The notes: a model not told the origin generated them from the letters alone. A stretch of DNA of 64,000 nt from Onchocerca volvulus (GCA_000499405.2 HG738140.1:13419560-13483559), one strand, 5' to 3'; shown: positions 23,735 through 36,614, counted from the stretch's first letter. Program-made: numbers and translations.

Positions 23735-24336
23735 TTTCGAACATTTCTAATAAATTCATCGGTTATTCGCATATTTAGCGATACAGAAAAAGATCAAATT
23801 AATGCAAAACTTTAATATTTTGCAATGAAGTTGAAATATTAGTTATGTTTTGTTTTGTGAAATAAATTATTTTTTCTCTAATAACTCGATGTACTCAATA
23901 CATAAAGCATTTATATTTAATATGAAATATCGAATCAATATGCATTATTTTATATTTCATTTTATGCAATATTTATATAAATAAATATTTTCCTGTTTAC
24001 TTTTTTTGCAATTTTTTTTTTTTCTTGTTTATTGCTGTGCGTATCCTTTTTTCAGCGTTTGATAAATTCTTTATATTGCATGAGACAAAAATTTTGCTTA
24101 GTATTGTAAATAATTTTGGTTACTTGATTGCAAATAATTATAACTACAATGTAACTACAATTATGTAGTGATTAAAACAATATATATATAGTTATGACTA
24201 TAGATTGAGACTCGTAATGAAATAATGCTAATGCATCAATTTTCATAAAAACCTAAACAGATTATGAATTTATCTTATTTTTGTAAAATAACTAAGTTGT
24301 CATAGTGTTTACTATTATATTTACCGTTATTTATAT

Positions 24337-24606
24337 TCTATATAAATAAAAATGTAAATGTTCGTTGTTCAAGATGTTAAATCTCCGGAAGTTCTTCATC
24401 GAATTATTTTGAAATTTTGACTCAGTGTTGCATTCAAATGAGCGCGTGTTTCTGTATAGATATATCTATTTTTTTTTTTTTAATCTGTTACACCTGTAAC
24501 AATTAAAAGTAAGTGAACGAACTGAATTTATTGATCGCTCGGAGATTTAAGATTTTGAACAAACGAACATTTACATTTCGTATGGCCGAGTAGCCCGTCC
24601 AGCTAG
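24337..24606 (+). mobile_element. Short non-autonomous Helitron (~270 bp)
   Basis: The element opens with TCTATATAAATAAAAATG and closes with CCAGCTAG before a T, the same ends as the two long Helitrons in the exportin-4 introns. Its 5' subterminal AATGTAAATGTTCGTTG is repeated in inverted form near the right end (CAAACGAACATTTACATT, about 24559-24576), as in Helitron derivatives with asymmetric inverted repeats. It shares the internal string AATTAAAAGTAAGTGA with the left arm of Helitron 2. It has no coding capacity and would depend on Rep-Hel supplied in trans. Confidence 0.75.
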
Positions 24607-24836
24607 TTATTTCATAAAATTGCATGTGAATGTGTAAATTTTTATTTGTTTTAAAGAAAACCAAATTTATTTCATCATATCTATCACTTAAGTATTTGTA
24701 GTAATTAATCTATGTAATGATCTTGCTTTATCCTAACATTACTGCTTTCTTTAGAAGTGATTAATTATAATTTATTGAATTAAGAAAATGAAATCGTTCA
24801 GCCTTAATCAATCCATTTTTTTTGTAGTTATTTATT

Positions 24837-25910
24837 TCAATAATCCAGCTGGCATGCATTTCGAAATTCCAAAAAAATTCAAAAAATGATGATGATTATG
24901 AGAGAGAAAAGTGATCAAAGATCATTGATTATTTCGAGAATGTACTATTCCTTTAATCTATTTGATTGATATACTTTAGGATTGTTTAAGATCATCTCTA
25001 AACTGAGATGAAATGTCGCTCGTTTCTTGAAATCATGACCTTTCAATTTGAGGTCATTGGAAAGAAATTTAAGAATTCCCGTAAAGCATAATAGAAGTAA
25101 GCATAGGTCAAACTTTTTTGCCAATAAATAAATAGCAGTATTTGTCATTAAGCCATTTATAATTCATTGATTGCCAATTTTTTCAATTCAAATTTCGTTT
25201 TCACTTTTTCCGCGTCGTTTCCAAGCAGATTTAGCATTTGTGTAATGCACTTTAAGCATTTTGATTCTGCAAGTAATGTGATGTTCAATTCCAATCGTTT
25301 CACTTCAAACTATCAAATTTTTATTCGCAATGATTTATCAAAAGGCTTCATCCATTTCATAATTTATCAAAATGACGGAAGGGAAAGCAGTCGTAGAATT
25401 CTACATCAATTTTCGGAATATAATTCCCAGATGACATTAATTCTTCATTATATGTGTTAATTGGCAACAGTGTTGTTTGCCTGTGTACTAACTCAATAAA
25501 TCAACTTCCTAAAATATCCCGTGAGGATTTTACCGCATCAGCAAGATTAGTTTATATGGTAATTTTGCAAAAATTGAATACCAAAGCGTGCATCAAAGAC
25601 CATTTCATGCAAGCAACAAAATTGTTTGTCTACGCCATCGATATGACAAATTTCATACGTTAACTTTGTATGTTTGCTTATATAAATTACAATTACCCAA
25701 ACGATTTGTCAAGTTGTTTACGCAAATAACTGCTTAAAGCCTATTGGGAATTTTTCTTTTCTTTTTTTTCTTTTTTTTCATTTCTTTTTTTCTTTTGAAA
25801 CAGCACGTTTTCATTTTTGTTATTGTTATCTCTAAAATAATCCATTTTTTTTTTAAATATTAACTTCCGTTTGATATAGCATTATAAACATATTTTTTTC
25901 ATCTAGAAAA
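24837..25910. repeat. ~1 kb dispersed repeat, copy B
   Basis: This is the direct-orientation partner of 385-1460. The best-conserved block is 25420-25505, where about 70 bases around TTCCCAGATGACATTAAT and AATTGGCAAC are almost identical to 1010-1095. Both copies contain an antisense open frame with the motif GILKFL or RILKFL, but frames are not maintained between copies, so this is not convincing coding sequence. No ends typical of known transposons were seen. Confidence 0.7.
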
Positions 25911-26454
25911 ACAATCGGAACAGAAAAAAAAAAACAGGAAAAACATAAAGAAAATAATGATAAAGGAAATAGACAATTAATTAAGACAAGCTTTTGATTT
26001 TCATTTTCCTTTCATCCTTCTATCCGAATTAATTTTCGATTGATAGTCCCCATAGTTAATTTTCATTCTTTTCTTGTCTCCTTGCCTCGAGCCTTAAACC
26101 ATCTAACCATACACTGATCATCATTCATCTGGAATCAAATTTTCTCAAAAATTGCTTAGGATTTTGCGAAAACAAATTGATTCAATTTCATCTACCATAT
26201 TTAATTGGCAACCAAAGTCATATTCATTCTCATCTTCCTTGTCCCAATTTCTCTTCCAGGCTCTTTTCATATATTATCTCATAGTAGCCTATTGGCTCCG
26301 CGGTAAAATGTTATATTGCTGGTAAAAATTGAAATGAAATTAAGAAATGATGACCTTTTATTCTTTTTTTCATGTGGGAAAAAAAAAAGACCTACTGCTT
26401 TTATTTAAAGGAATTAATACACAAATTGACAAAATGAATGAGAAGGAGAGGGGA

Positions 26455-26595
26455 GAGAGGGTGAGAGAGAGAGAGAGAGAAAAAGAAAAAAGGATAGAAT
26501 GATCTAAATGACTACACATGTTTTTTAGGTAAGAGAAATAATATAAAATATGAAATATTTTCTTCATTTTTCCTCTCTCTCTCTCTCTTTTTTCA
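26455..26595. repeat. (GA)n and (CT)n tracts
   Basis: A GA-rich run (about 26455-26482) and a CT-rich run (about 26573-26590) lie about 100 bp apart and could pair as an imperfect inverted repeat. The long frame read across them is a product of simple sequence. Confidence 0.8.
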
Positions 26596-28132
26596 TTTCT
26601 CCTTTTCACTGATTGATAAAAAATGGAAATTAACTTTCTTTTTTATCATATTATATTTTTCGGATATATGCAAATAAATTTATTAATCATCATTTTTTTT
26701 CATTAAATTTTTAAATTTCATTCAAAAATTTTTTTTTTCTGTTGTTATTGCAATCTTTTAGATGCTTTGATGAACAAAATATGAATTGAAAATATTCAAA
26801 CTGAGTTGAATTGAGTATAAATTGATTGATTTGAAAAATTTGAATTGATTAATCAAAAAACAAGCACTCATCATTTATGAAATTTGAAAGAGGTTGAAAA
26901 ATTGTTTAACCACATAAATCTTTCCTATTATCAATGATAGATAGTGATAACGGTAGTCACTAATGATATTGATTACCAGATAATCACTGAAATCATCATA
27001 GTGATATTTTAATATATCGTTAAATTTCTGATCAGCTAATGATTTTGTTTAGGCCATTTATCAATTTTAATGATAAATAACAAAGATGATACTTCAAACA
27101 AACCTTACCGATCAATGTACTTATTTTTGCGTTATTTTAAACTAGAATTTATGTTGTTTTCTTTTTCTTTGAATAAAAAACTTTTAACCCGTGAAAAAAA
27201 ATTAAATTTTTTCAAGAAATTATGTCATTATCATAAACGAAAATGACAAATACGATAATAATGATAATCATGAACAATGTATTTTCTGCATCAGTGAAGG
27301 TATAAAGAAGAAAAAAAAGGAATGGAACGGCTTATCTCATCAAATTCAATCTTGAAATGTAATTTCGACCCTTGTCTTTCAAATCCTCCAATAAAGCTCA
27401 AATATATATAAATAATTGGATGGCATCATTTGTTAGGGTTAAATGATTCATGCAAATTCTCCTTATCTTTTTTTCTTCCTGATTTCTTCCTCTCTCCCTC
27501 TTTCTCTCTCTCTTTCCTTTTTTTTTTTTTTTCGAGAAAATGAAAATAAAGATTGGAAAGAAAAAGAATGCAAAATCATGATTACATTTGTTAACGGATG
27601 ATATTTTCAAGGATATTTGAAGATGCTAACAACAAAAAAAGGAAAATCTAATTTTGATATTAAAGGATGGCAAAAGAGTTAAAGGTCAAAGTTCTGAATA
27701 CTTATTGTGCATTAAAAGTAATGAATACAATAACTTGTAAGATATATTCTATTTCAATCGCTTATTATTTTTTATCATTTTCTTTGTTACATCATTTAAA
27801 TAATTCATTAATTTTATAAAAGCTTAATTACTTTTGCTTAACGATTGAGTGAAATGACAAAATCTCATGACACGATTTGATTCATTCTTATTGATCACAA
27901 ATTAGTAACTGAAATAAAAAACTTGAATTTGAGCTTAAATTTGTCTTTATATTTGGAAAAAAAAAATTTTTTTTATTATTACTAAGTAATTTTTGTACTT
28001 TATTTATAAATAAGTAGTTCATCACTTCATCTTTTTCTTTTGTTTATTTACAAATAATCGTTTTATCACTTCTTCTTCATTCTTCATCTTAGCTTCATTT
28101 CTCTCTTCATCACCAGAAAATTGATGAAGAAA

Positions 28133-28133
<1 letters not shown>

Positions 28134-28184
<51 letters not shown>
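28134..28184. repeat. Poly(A) tract, 51 bp
   Basis: Fifty-one uninterrupted A residues followed by a broken A-rich tail. No retroposed gene was recognised on its 5' side. The exact length may not be reliable, since homopolymers are prone to sequencing error. Confidence 0.9.
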
Positions 28185-28186
<2 letters not shown>

Positions 28187-29010
28187 AAAAAATGATGAAA
28201 ATAAAAAAAAGCAAAATCTACAAAATCCGTTTCATTTGCATATTTTTGGAGAGAATTGAAGATGGAAATTGGGAAAGGAAAGGCAAGAGATTGAGCAGTG
28301 TATGTGTTTGCTTCAGATGGTATTAATTAATTAGTAATTGAAGATCTGTCAAATTTACACCACTAAAATTCTTATTTTTGTCGATAAATAGACAGACGGA
28401 ACACACAGTCAGTTTTATTTGTGATGAATAGGCAAAAGTATATGAAATGAAATGAATTCATGATCAGATTACCGTAAATCCATAAGTATGTCATGCCTTA
28501 TTGATGATCAATTATCATTTACTAACAATCCCTCATTCAATCTTCATCTTCAACCTCCCCTGCGACAGGTTCATCCATTAATTAAGTCAATCAAAAATGG
28601 GTAGAAGAATATTATTTGCATATCATTAAATGATCTGTCATAAATCTTATTCCAGCGAAAGATTATCCCTTCTGTTATTTTCGTGAGCAATAATCGATGA
28701 AATAATTTTGCATGATTAAATTTTAATCGTTTTATTAATTCAATAACATTTATATTGCTTATTTCTTCCCCTAGATTAGTTTTAATTCTTTGTTTCCCTA
28801 ACTTAAATCTTTGGGATAAAATAAAATTTTTCATTTTTTAAATAATTAAGATGAATAAAACGATTAAAACCTTAATTGAAGCCAAAAGAAATTTATTGTG
28901 AACTATTACTGATCAAAAGAAAAATTTAAATGATATATGCGAAGACATATTGCTTTTTACTTTTGCACCCTTTTTTGTCCTTTTCTATATACTTAACTTT
29001 TTTCCCTGAC

Positions 29011-29077
<67 letters not shown>

Positions 29078-29135
29078 TTTATTTTTATTTTTACTTTTAT
29101 TTTCATTTTTATTTTTATTATTATTTTTATCATTA
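29011..29135. repeat. (TTA)n microsatellite with TTTTTA variants
   Basis: About 20 TTA units followed by TATTTT and TACTTT variants. The poly-tyrosine and phenylalanine reading frame across it is an artefact of the repeat. Confidence 0.95.
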
Positions 29136-30154
29136 GTGTTAGTATTTTTTATTACCAGTGCTATTATTGTTATCTTTATTATTATTTTTCTTTTCAGTTC
29201 TTTTTCACTTGCATATTATTTTACTTAATCAATGACACTTTTTCATAATTAATAATACGAAATCGCTAAGTTGCTAAAGAAATGTTGGAGGAAAAAAGAA
29301 AAAAGGAAGAAATTAAGATAAAATTACATTCAAGCATAAGTTTTATTAAGTTTACAATTCTTATCGTATCTTCTCATCTCCCAATAAATAATCAATCTTT
29401 TTTTTTTTCTTTTTCTACCGTATAACAAAACGTATGACGAGGTTTTTCTATTTTGTTCGATTCTCCATTTTAAATTAAAACTTGAAATATGAACTTTCTT
29501 TCTTTTTTCCCCCCACAAATCATACATTATTTTTCATCAAAAAAGATAAGTAAAACAAAAATTAAAGAGAAGGAAAAGAAACAAATTAATTTCCATTATT
29601 CTTTTGATTCCTCGAAATTTCCCAATTATTTTAACTATTTTAAATCAATTTTTGAAAATTATTGGAAACATTTTTTAATTTGAAACTTTATCCTTTGTTC
29701 TTTTTATCTTTCTTTTGTATTATGCGAAGTGATTTCAAGTTTAGGCAGTAAAAAAAAAAAAAAAAACGAAAAAAAAACAATTCCAATAAAATACTTTTTT
29801 CTTTACTTTCTGGAGGAGGAGAAAATATGAGGAAAAAAAAACAATCTATTTGTCGTATAAATATATATGCATGAATTAGCATTTTAACCTCTTCATTCCA
29901 CTTTTTCCTTTTCTTCCTCTTCTTCCTCCATCATTTTCCTTCAAATCCTTCCTTTTCTTGATAATATTCCTGAATTTGTTCCTTTTTTTCTTTTTATGCG
30001 AATCAATCTTTTTCAAATATTTTTTTAATTTGCAACTTTATTTTCTGTTCTTCCTATTTTTTATATTTTTTCTTTCTTTTGCTCTTTTTTATTTTTTAAA
30101 TGTCAGTTTCTTTTCAAATTTATCTGCACTTCTATTCAGTAAGTTTTTTTCTTT

Positions 30155-30156
<2 letters not shown>

Positions 30157-30193
<37 letters not shown>
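30157..30193. repeat. Poly(T) tract, 37 bp
   Basis: Thirty-seven consecutive T residues inside a broader pyrimidine-rich stretch (29880-30195). The poly-phenylalanine frame covering it is not a gene. Confidence 0.9.
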
Positions 30194-30194
<1 letters not shown>

Positions 30195-31219
30195 GAATAT
30201 TTTTACGGTAAACACTTGATTTACAAGCAGTATTCAATGGCTGAAATCCTTAAATTGATTTTACATTTCATTTTTTTTTTTTAGATCTTGAAATTAATTT
30301 TATATAAGAAAAAATACATTATTTCACTATTATCGATATATTACCATGTTAAAATTGAAATTGAAATTAATTATTACTGAATAAATTTTTTTTTCTGAAA
30401 GAAAACATTTTAATACCAAGTAATATTCAATTATAAATTACGGCAAAAATTTGACAAAAACAGGAGAAAAATTCAGCAAGTTTATTTTGATATTTTTCAT
30501 CTAATCATTTCAGATTGAAAATTTTATAAGATTTAAAATTTTCGAATATCAAAATACAAGTATCAAAGCATTTGCTTTATAACAATAGTGAAAAAACTCT
30601 TGATTAACACTTTTTTTTAAATTCAGCCTTTTCAATAAATTTCAATTCGTTAATTTCATTAATTTTAAATGTTTTCTTTCCAGTAAAACACTTAAAAAAT
30701 AAAAACAAAAAACAAATTAATTCAAATAATAGTAATGATTACGTGAAGATAATCATTACTATTATCATACTAAATGTATTCGCATTGCTTTTATCATTCA
30801 TCATTATTTTATTCAATAGAAATATTTATTTAAATTTTTGCCTTTTAATTAAATTAATAATTATTACTTCTTTTCTCATTCATATTTGCTAATTTCTTTC
30901 GCACCATAATATTATTGCAATTAATTCATTGTAAATTTTGGCAAAATTGTTTTTATTCTAATCTTTAATAACTAAAAAAAGAATTCGAAAATTGGTTATC
31001 AATTTTTGGAATATATTTTTTTCTTTATCAATTCTTTTGATTAATTTGGATGGAAAGAGAAAAAAAGCTTAATCAATTGTTTGCTTGGGATTGGTGTTGC
31101 AGTAAGATACGACCGCCTCCAATTTCATTCATTCCTTCTGCTGATTGGATAAATTTGTCTTTCTCTCTTGAAGCTAACTTTTAAAGTTTAAAAATCTTTT
31201 AGCATATTTCATTGGAAGA

Positions 31220-31247
31220 TAGTTTAGTCTAGGCTAAGACTAAACTA
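31220..31247. repeat. Perfect 11-bp inverted repeat (hairpin)
   Basis: TAGTTTAGTCT at 31220-31230 pairs perfectly with AGACTAAACTA at 31237-31247 across a six-base loop. Just downstream a second, shorter pair (CTATTCTA/TAGAATAG) occurs near 31280-31300. It is intergenic, about 1.1 kb before the unc-4 start. Confidence 0.8.
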
Positions 31248-32281
31248 AGCCAAGTATTAGAATAGTGCTAAAAATACATGCTATTCTATGGATAGAATAG
31301 GAAATTATTAATTTTATTTTTTTTTATCTTTTTAAGTTTATTTTTATTTAAGTTCTTGATTCGGATTAATTTTTCCAATTAATTCGTATTTATTTGAATT
31401 TTAATTTTTCATTGGTTTAAACTTATCTTAAGTTTTGGTTAAAATTTAGTGCCTCCTTTTTTTCTTGTTACAACAAACGATTTAATTTAATTTGATTTCA
31501 ATGTGATATATAATGCTATTCGCTAATTTAAATAGAACTGTCAATTTTTGAATGCTTAACATCTTACTGCAAAACCTAAATTTCTTTTTTAACTTTTTAG
31601 AAATAATTCTTATTTTTTACAAATCCATTAATTAAATCATAAACTTTGCATGTTGCATCTGATTGCAAGAAAATTTCTGCTCTATAATTGTTGTTTAAAT
31701 GGGAATGTTTGAATAAAACTATAATATGAACTCGAAGACAAATTCTTATCCAATTTAATTTCAATTAAGAAAATTTTTTTAAAAGCCTTTAGCTTACCCA
31801 TTTTCAGAAAATATTTTTTCAATTTTTGATTTTGTGGTAATACATACCTTATCTTAATTCGGAAATTTATTTTTCGACGACATGTTCTTTTATCCTTTCG
31901 TCGATGTCAAACTGATAAATTTCGATTTGTTTGAGATTATCCAGTTAATCTTATTTTTCTGAAATACTAATAGTCGATAAAAATTGCTCTAGAAAAATTA
32001 GATTATCTTTTTTCGGCCTAAGCCAATCCTCATCAACGATTCATATTTGCAGATTTGTCCTTTCTACTACTGTATTCTTTATCAGGTTATCATAACTTTC
32101 ATCTATTAGGAATAATATTTATCGAAAATGGCAAAGGATATCACGATAACAATTGTTTCATGATAAATATGTTAAATTAAATTTTTATTCCTTTAAAAAA
32201 ATCGTTCGAAAATTTGGAATTAAAACAAAAAAATTTAACGTGGCAGAAAAAAAAAGGAAATGAAAAAATTTAAAAAATTTT

Positions 32282-32302
32282 TTTAATTTAGAAAATTTCT
32301 GA
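32282..32302 (+). promoter_or_regulatory. Likely trans-splice acceptor of unc-4
   Basis: TTTTTTTAATTTAG, ending about a dozen bases before the ATG at 32303, fits a nematode acceptor for spliced-leader addition. No other acceptor lies between it and the start codon. Confidence 0.45.
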
Positions 32303-35300
32303 ATGTTGGCTCCCATTGACATGCAACAATTTTGGAAGGAATGTTGGAAAATGCAACAGCAACTTAGTCAAGGAAGTATGTTTGATTAATCATTTATTTT
32401 TTTCTTTTAAAGGAATTTTTCATTTAAATTTTCAAATTATGTATGCTGCCAATTTATTATTAAATTAATTTGATTGTTAATTGAATTTGAGAAATTGAAA
32501 AAAATAAATTATTTTTTCCTTTTTTTGACTAATTTTTTTAATAGCAAAAGTATTATTTACAGTCATACGTTTATTTTTTTTTTACAAATTCGTGTTTTAT
32601 AGTCGATCTAAAACATTAATACGGCAATGCATCATTATAATAGCAATAAATTTGTGTGTTTACGTTGAATATGATTGATGAAATAACATCATCTTTTGTT
32701 ATTTTATCAATGATATCATCAGCTTTTAACAAATTTTCACATTTTTGAAATGATAATCTATTATACTAATTTAAACAGATTTATCAACGACTCAGCAATC
32801 AACATCATCCAATGAGTCAGAAGTAGCATCATCACATTCACTGACACCGGATACTACCCGAAATGATAATCATTCGATGACGGATCAAGATTCTCATGAA
32901 AAATTACCGCAAAATCATTCGCAACAATTACAATTTAGCGCTTTGCCTGATGTCGATTGTAAGAATTCTAAAAAAAGTGATAATTTTGAATAATTTCATC
33001 CCAAACGACACTTACGTAGAGATAGAAATAGCAGCGATATTCGTTGATGATATTATTGTGTAAGGATTGTTGAGAAAACCGGATCCGGTTTGATAATTAC
33101 ACATATACATGATAGATAACTGTATTAATTTACATTATGATAGAAACCGGTTTGATACGGAAATGTTACCTCAATTAGTCAAATTATAATATATGGAAAT
33201 AGATCATTATATTTTGAAGTATTCAATTTATTTAAAAGAAAAATCTTTTTTTTTAATAATTGATATTTATGCTTAATCATGATAATTTATAGCTTAACAA
33301 CTTTTTAAGTTACGATAAAATTTGGTTGAAAGTTAGTAATTAATGAAAAATTTTTTCCCAGATAGCGATAAATTAGATTGTAAAAAACGACGTGTAAGGA
33401 CAAATTTTACGAGTTGGCAATTGGAAGAATTGGAAAATACATTCGAAACTAGCCATTATCCGGATGTATTTATGCGTGAAGCATTAGCGTTGCGCTTAGA
33501 TCTTCTCGAATCACGTGTTCAGGTAGGTTGACGTGTAAAAATTGCTGATTCTAAAATGAGTTTGAAAATATTAATTTTTTTTTTGCTTCTTTTCCAATAA
33601 CAATTTAAATGAATTAAAATTTGTATGTTTTAATAAATTTCAAATATTTTTCACTTTTTTTATTTTTATTTTTCATTTCCATATAAAATGGAAAGTAGGA
33701 GAATGTGTAAAGATTTTTTGAACATTAATTTCAAACAATCAATCTTTAAAATTAAAAAAAAAATGAAATTTCAAATAAATTTAGAAAACTGAGAACATTC
33801 CAAGTTCAAGTAATATATTTTTCCATTTTCAAAAATTCTCATTCATAGCTTCATTCACTTTATCATTTTATGCAATATTAAGTTTATGCAAACGCGTTGC
33901 TAGCATAAATTAAGTGTTAAATTCAATCAGTTATTAATTACTGTACTTATTATTTCCTTTTTTCGTAAACCTAATTAAAAACGAACAAATAATCAGTTCT
34001 CTCAACAATACAAAGGAAAAAGAATATGAAAATTTTGTAAAAGAATTGAAAAATTGATTATTCAAAAGAAAAATAATATAATCAAATTACTATAAATTAT
34101 GAATTTATTTTGTTGGCGTTCAATTGAAATAATTAGGATTACATAGGATGTTTTATAATATCTAATTATTACTAATCCTTTCAAAATTAAATATCATACA
34201 AGTCGAATTTCATAATTTATCATAAAATCATGATTATTATGGTTATCAATCGCGTTTATCACAATCATCAATCATGTTTGCCAGAATTGTTGTTTTCTTT
34301 TTTTTTCCAAACTTCGTTAAATGATCACAACTCTTCAATAACTCAAGATTAATGTTGTTGTTTATGATGATTCAAATGAAATGAATAAGAAAATGCTCAA
34401 TTGTTGTTGCACAATTTCTCTATTTCGAAAATTTCGTTTTATTTTCAACTTAATATTAATCTTATTGCTATTCAATTTAGAATAAAATACTGCTTTTTAT
34501 TATAATGCAATTGAATCAATCTACCGTAATCCCAAACATCTCATACGGAAAACTTTTCTTATATGAGGAAATTACGGTAATTGGCTAGTTTCCTCCTGTA
34601 CCATTTCTTTTTCATTTTATTAAGAAAATATTTTTTTCCTTAATTTCTTCATGAAAAAAAAATTCAAAAAATAAAAAAAAGAGCAAAATGATATAATCAA
34701 AATATATCATGCATTATATCAATTCCAGTCAATTTATTTACTAATTACTCCATGCTCAATTTATTCTTTTTTTTTCCTGAAATTTCATATTCTAAAATTA
34801 TCGGATATAATCGAAAAAAGAAAAAGAAGGAAAAGAAAAATAGATTGTTGCGAAGATAAAAAAAAAATCCAAGTTGGAAGAATTGGATTAAGAAAGCGAG
34901 AAAAAAAAATGAAAAGATAAGAGAAAAAAGAAGAAATGAGAAAAAGATTTGAGAAAAAAATCATTATTTTAAAAAGATTGATAGAGAGAGAGAAAAAAAA
35001 AAAGAACAAACCATTAAATTTCAGAAAAAAAAAAAAAGAAAAAAATTGCAACTAATTTGATTACATCCATTTAATGTTGTTTAACTAAATCAATAAAGCA
35101 ATTTAAATTTATTTTATTGCTTTTTCCTTTTTTTTTTCTTTTTCTTTCTTTCTTTCATTCATTTTTTCTTTTTTTTTCTCTTTTTCAGCGTTAATTTTAC
35201 TATAAAAATAATATGAGATTTCTACAATTATTTTCATTCTCTTATACTTCATTTTCGTTTCTTTTCTCCTTTTTTTCTTTCTTAAATTATTACAATTATA

Positions 35301-36211
35301 GCGATATTTATATCAATTCCGATTTTTTTTTTTTGAAAAATTGCGGTAAACATTAAATGAAAAAAATATGAAAATTACGAAATATTGAAAAGCAAAAGAA
35401 AAATACATTCATATCACAGCGATGTTAAGTTCCTGTTTTTATGCATAATCAAGCATTGAGAAAGTTTATGAGTAAAAAATTCAAAATTTGTTATTTTAAA
35501 GGTTTGGTTTCAAAATCGACGAGCTAAATGGCATAAAAGAGAGCAATTGAGAAAGGCTGCTCAACAACGAACACAAAATTTCATATCTGATACTAGTGGA
35601 AATGCAAAATCTAGTACTGCTAGTGAAAATGAGGTAAAATTAAAATTATAAAATTAATTTTATTTTTTTTTGTTTTCATTCTTTTAAGTTTTTAATTTTT
35701 TTTTTTTTTTTTATTTGCTGAAATCTCATAATTTAAATACTATTATTTTTTTCAATCAATAAAAGATTATAAATTTAGGCAAAAAATAGCGAAAACATTA
35801 CATTGCCAAAAAATAAGACATTTTTTATCGATAGTCTACTAACTGCTTCAAGAGTTCCACGTGGAAGGCGACCAAATGCGAAATATCCTCGTGTACAGGT
35901 AACAAAATTTACACTTATTTCACACTATTCAAAATTATTCGAATTTCAAAAATTATGCAAATTAATTATTAAAATTAAATATTGTATTTTCTTTGAAGTG
36001 TAAATCACGCATTTAGAATTATAAAAAATGAAATATTTTTTTTTAGGCTTGTAAAAGCATGTCACCATTTATGCTTCCATTATTTCCAATTACGCAACCT
36101 GCTGGTATAACAATACGTGAAAATACGCCACCTTTATTACCATTTTCATCACCATCATCATTATCATTATCATCGGAAGAATTGGTTGAAAAACAAATCG
36201 TGCATCAATAA
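32303..36211 (+). CDS. unc-4: UNC-4 type paired-like homeodomain repressor
   Basis: Six exons (32303-32375, 32779-32958, 33362-33522, 35502-35633, 35779-35898, 36047-36211) give 276 residues; all junctions are GT-AG and in phase. The homeodomain covers about residues 93-152: basic [10 protein letters not shown], then [30 protein letters not shown] and [16 protein letters not shown]. The [18 protein letters not shown] block and Gln at homeodomain position 50 are diagnostic of the UNC-4/Uncx class. An intron of 1,979 bp splits the homeodomain between positions 46 and 47, the classic paired-class site. Exon 5 carries TFFIDSLL (about 196-203), an eh1-like motif that in this family recruits Groucho/UNC-37. 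In C. elegans UNC-4 represses VB fate in VA motor neurons and fixes synaptic input. The N-terminal 90 residues are Ser/Thr/Gln-rich and probably disordered. The start is the first in-frame ATG after a splice acceptor. Confidence 0.95.
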
Positions 36212-36482
36212 TTTGTGACTTCGTTTTGTAATTTTTTATTTTTATTTTTCTTTTTTAGATTGTAGAATAACCATATTTTTGTTTATTTCTCTTTTCTTTT
36301 TTTTCAATTATTTTCGTCATGATCGATATCATACAATATTATGGTTATTATATTTTAAACTATACAAAAGATTTAGCGTGTAAATAATAGATGACACATA
36401 ATGGTTAAATGTTTTAATATTTTAAATATTTCCAACTATCAGAAATTTTAATTAATAAATGTGAAAAGAATTGTATAAAATT

Positions 36483-36488
36483 AATAAA
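36483..36488 (+). terminator. Poly(A) signal of unc-4
   Basis: AATAAA about 270 bases after the unc-4 stop codon, followed within 40 bases by an A tract. It is the first well-placed canonical hexamer downstream of the gene. Confidence 0.5.
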
Positions 36489-36575
36489 ACAGTCAAATCT
36501 GATTTTCTTTAAAAAAAAAAAAAAAAAAATTTACAGTTCCAATTATTGAATGTCTATGCACATATAAATATATCT

Positions 36576-36578
<3 letters not shown>

Positions 36579-36609
<31 letters not shown>
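36579..36609. repeat. (TA)n microsatellite
   Basis: About 15 TA units just downstream of the unc-4 polyadenylation signal. Confidence 0.95.

Positions 36610-36614
<5 letters not shown>

Larger units (their letters stand above)
22383..32302. other. Gene-poor 10-kb spacer upstream of unc-4
   Basis: No protein-coding gene or RNA gene could be supported here. The content is very AT-rich, with many homopolymer and dinucleotide tracts, a short non-autonomous Helitron (24337-24606), copy B of the ~1 kb repeat (24837-25910), and a slightly GC-richer patch at 22900-23150 that includes a weak tandem repeat (about 23076-23135, two ~32-bp units around TTGAT-T-TATCAC-CTGAT). The stretch 31075-31180, with two ATTGG boxes (CCAAT on the reverse), and the hairpin at 31220 lie about 1.1 kb before unc-4 and are the best candidates for regulatory DNA. 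Confidence 0.55.

Noticed and set aside
28134..30193. Poly(A) and poly(T) tracts as ends of a retroposed unit
   Set aside because: No gene-like or retrotransposon sequence lies between or beside them and no target duplication was seen.
28930..30284. Poly-Tyr and poly-Phe frames (28930-29136, 29958-30284)
   Set aside because: Products of TTA and T tracts, without any family similarity or splice context.
34785..35051. 88-codon hydrophobic frame on the minus strand inside the long unc-4 intron
   Set aside because: It is a pyrimidine-rich strand read as Phe/Leu/Ser; composition explains it.
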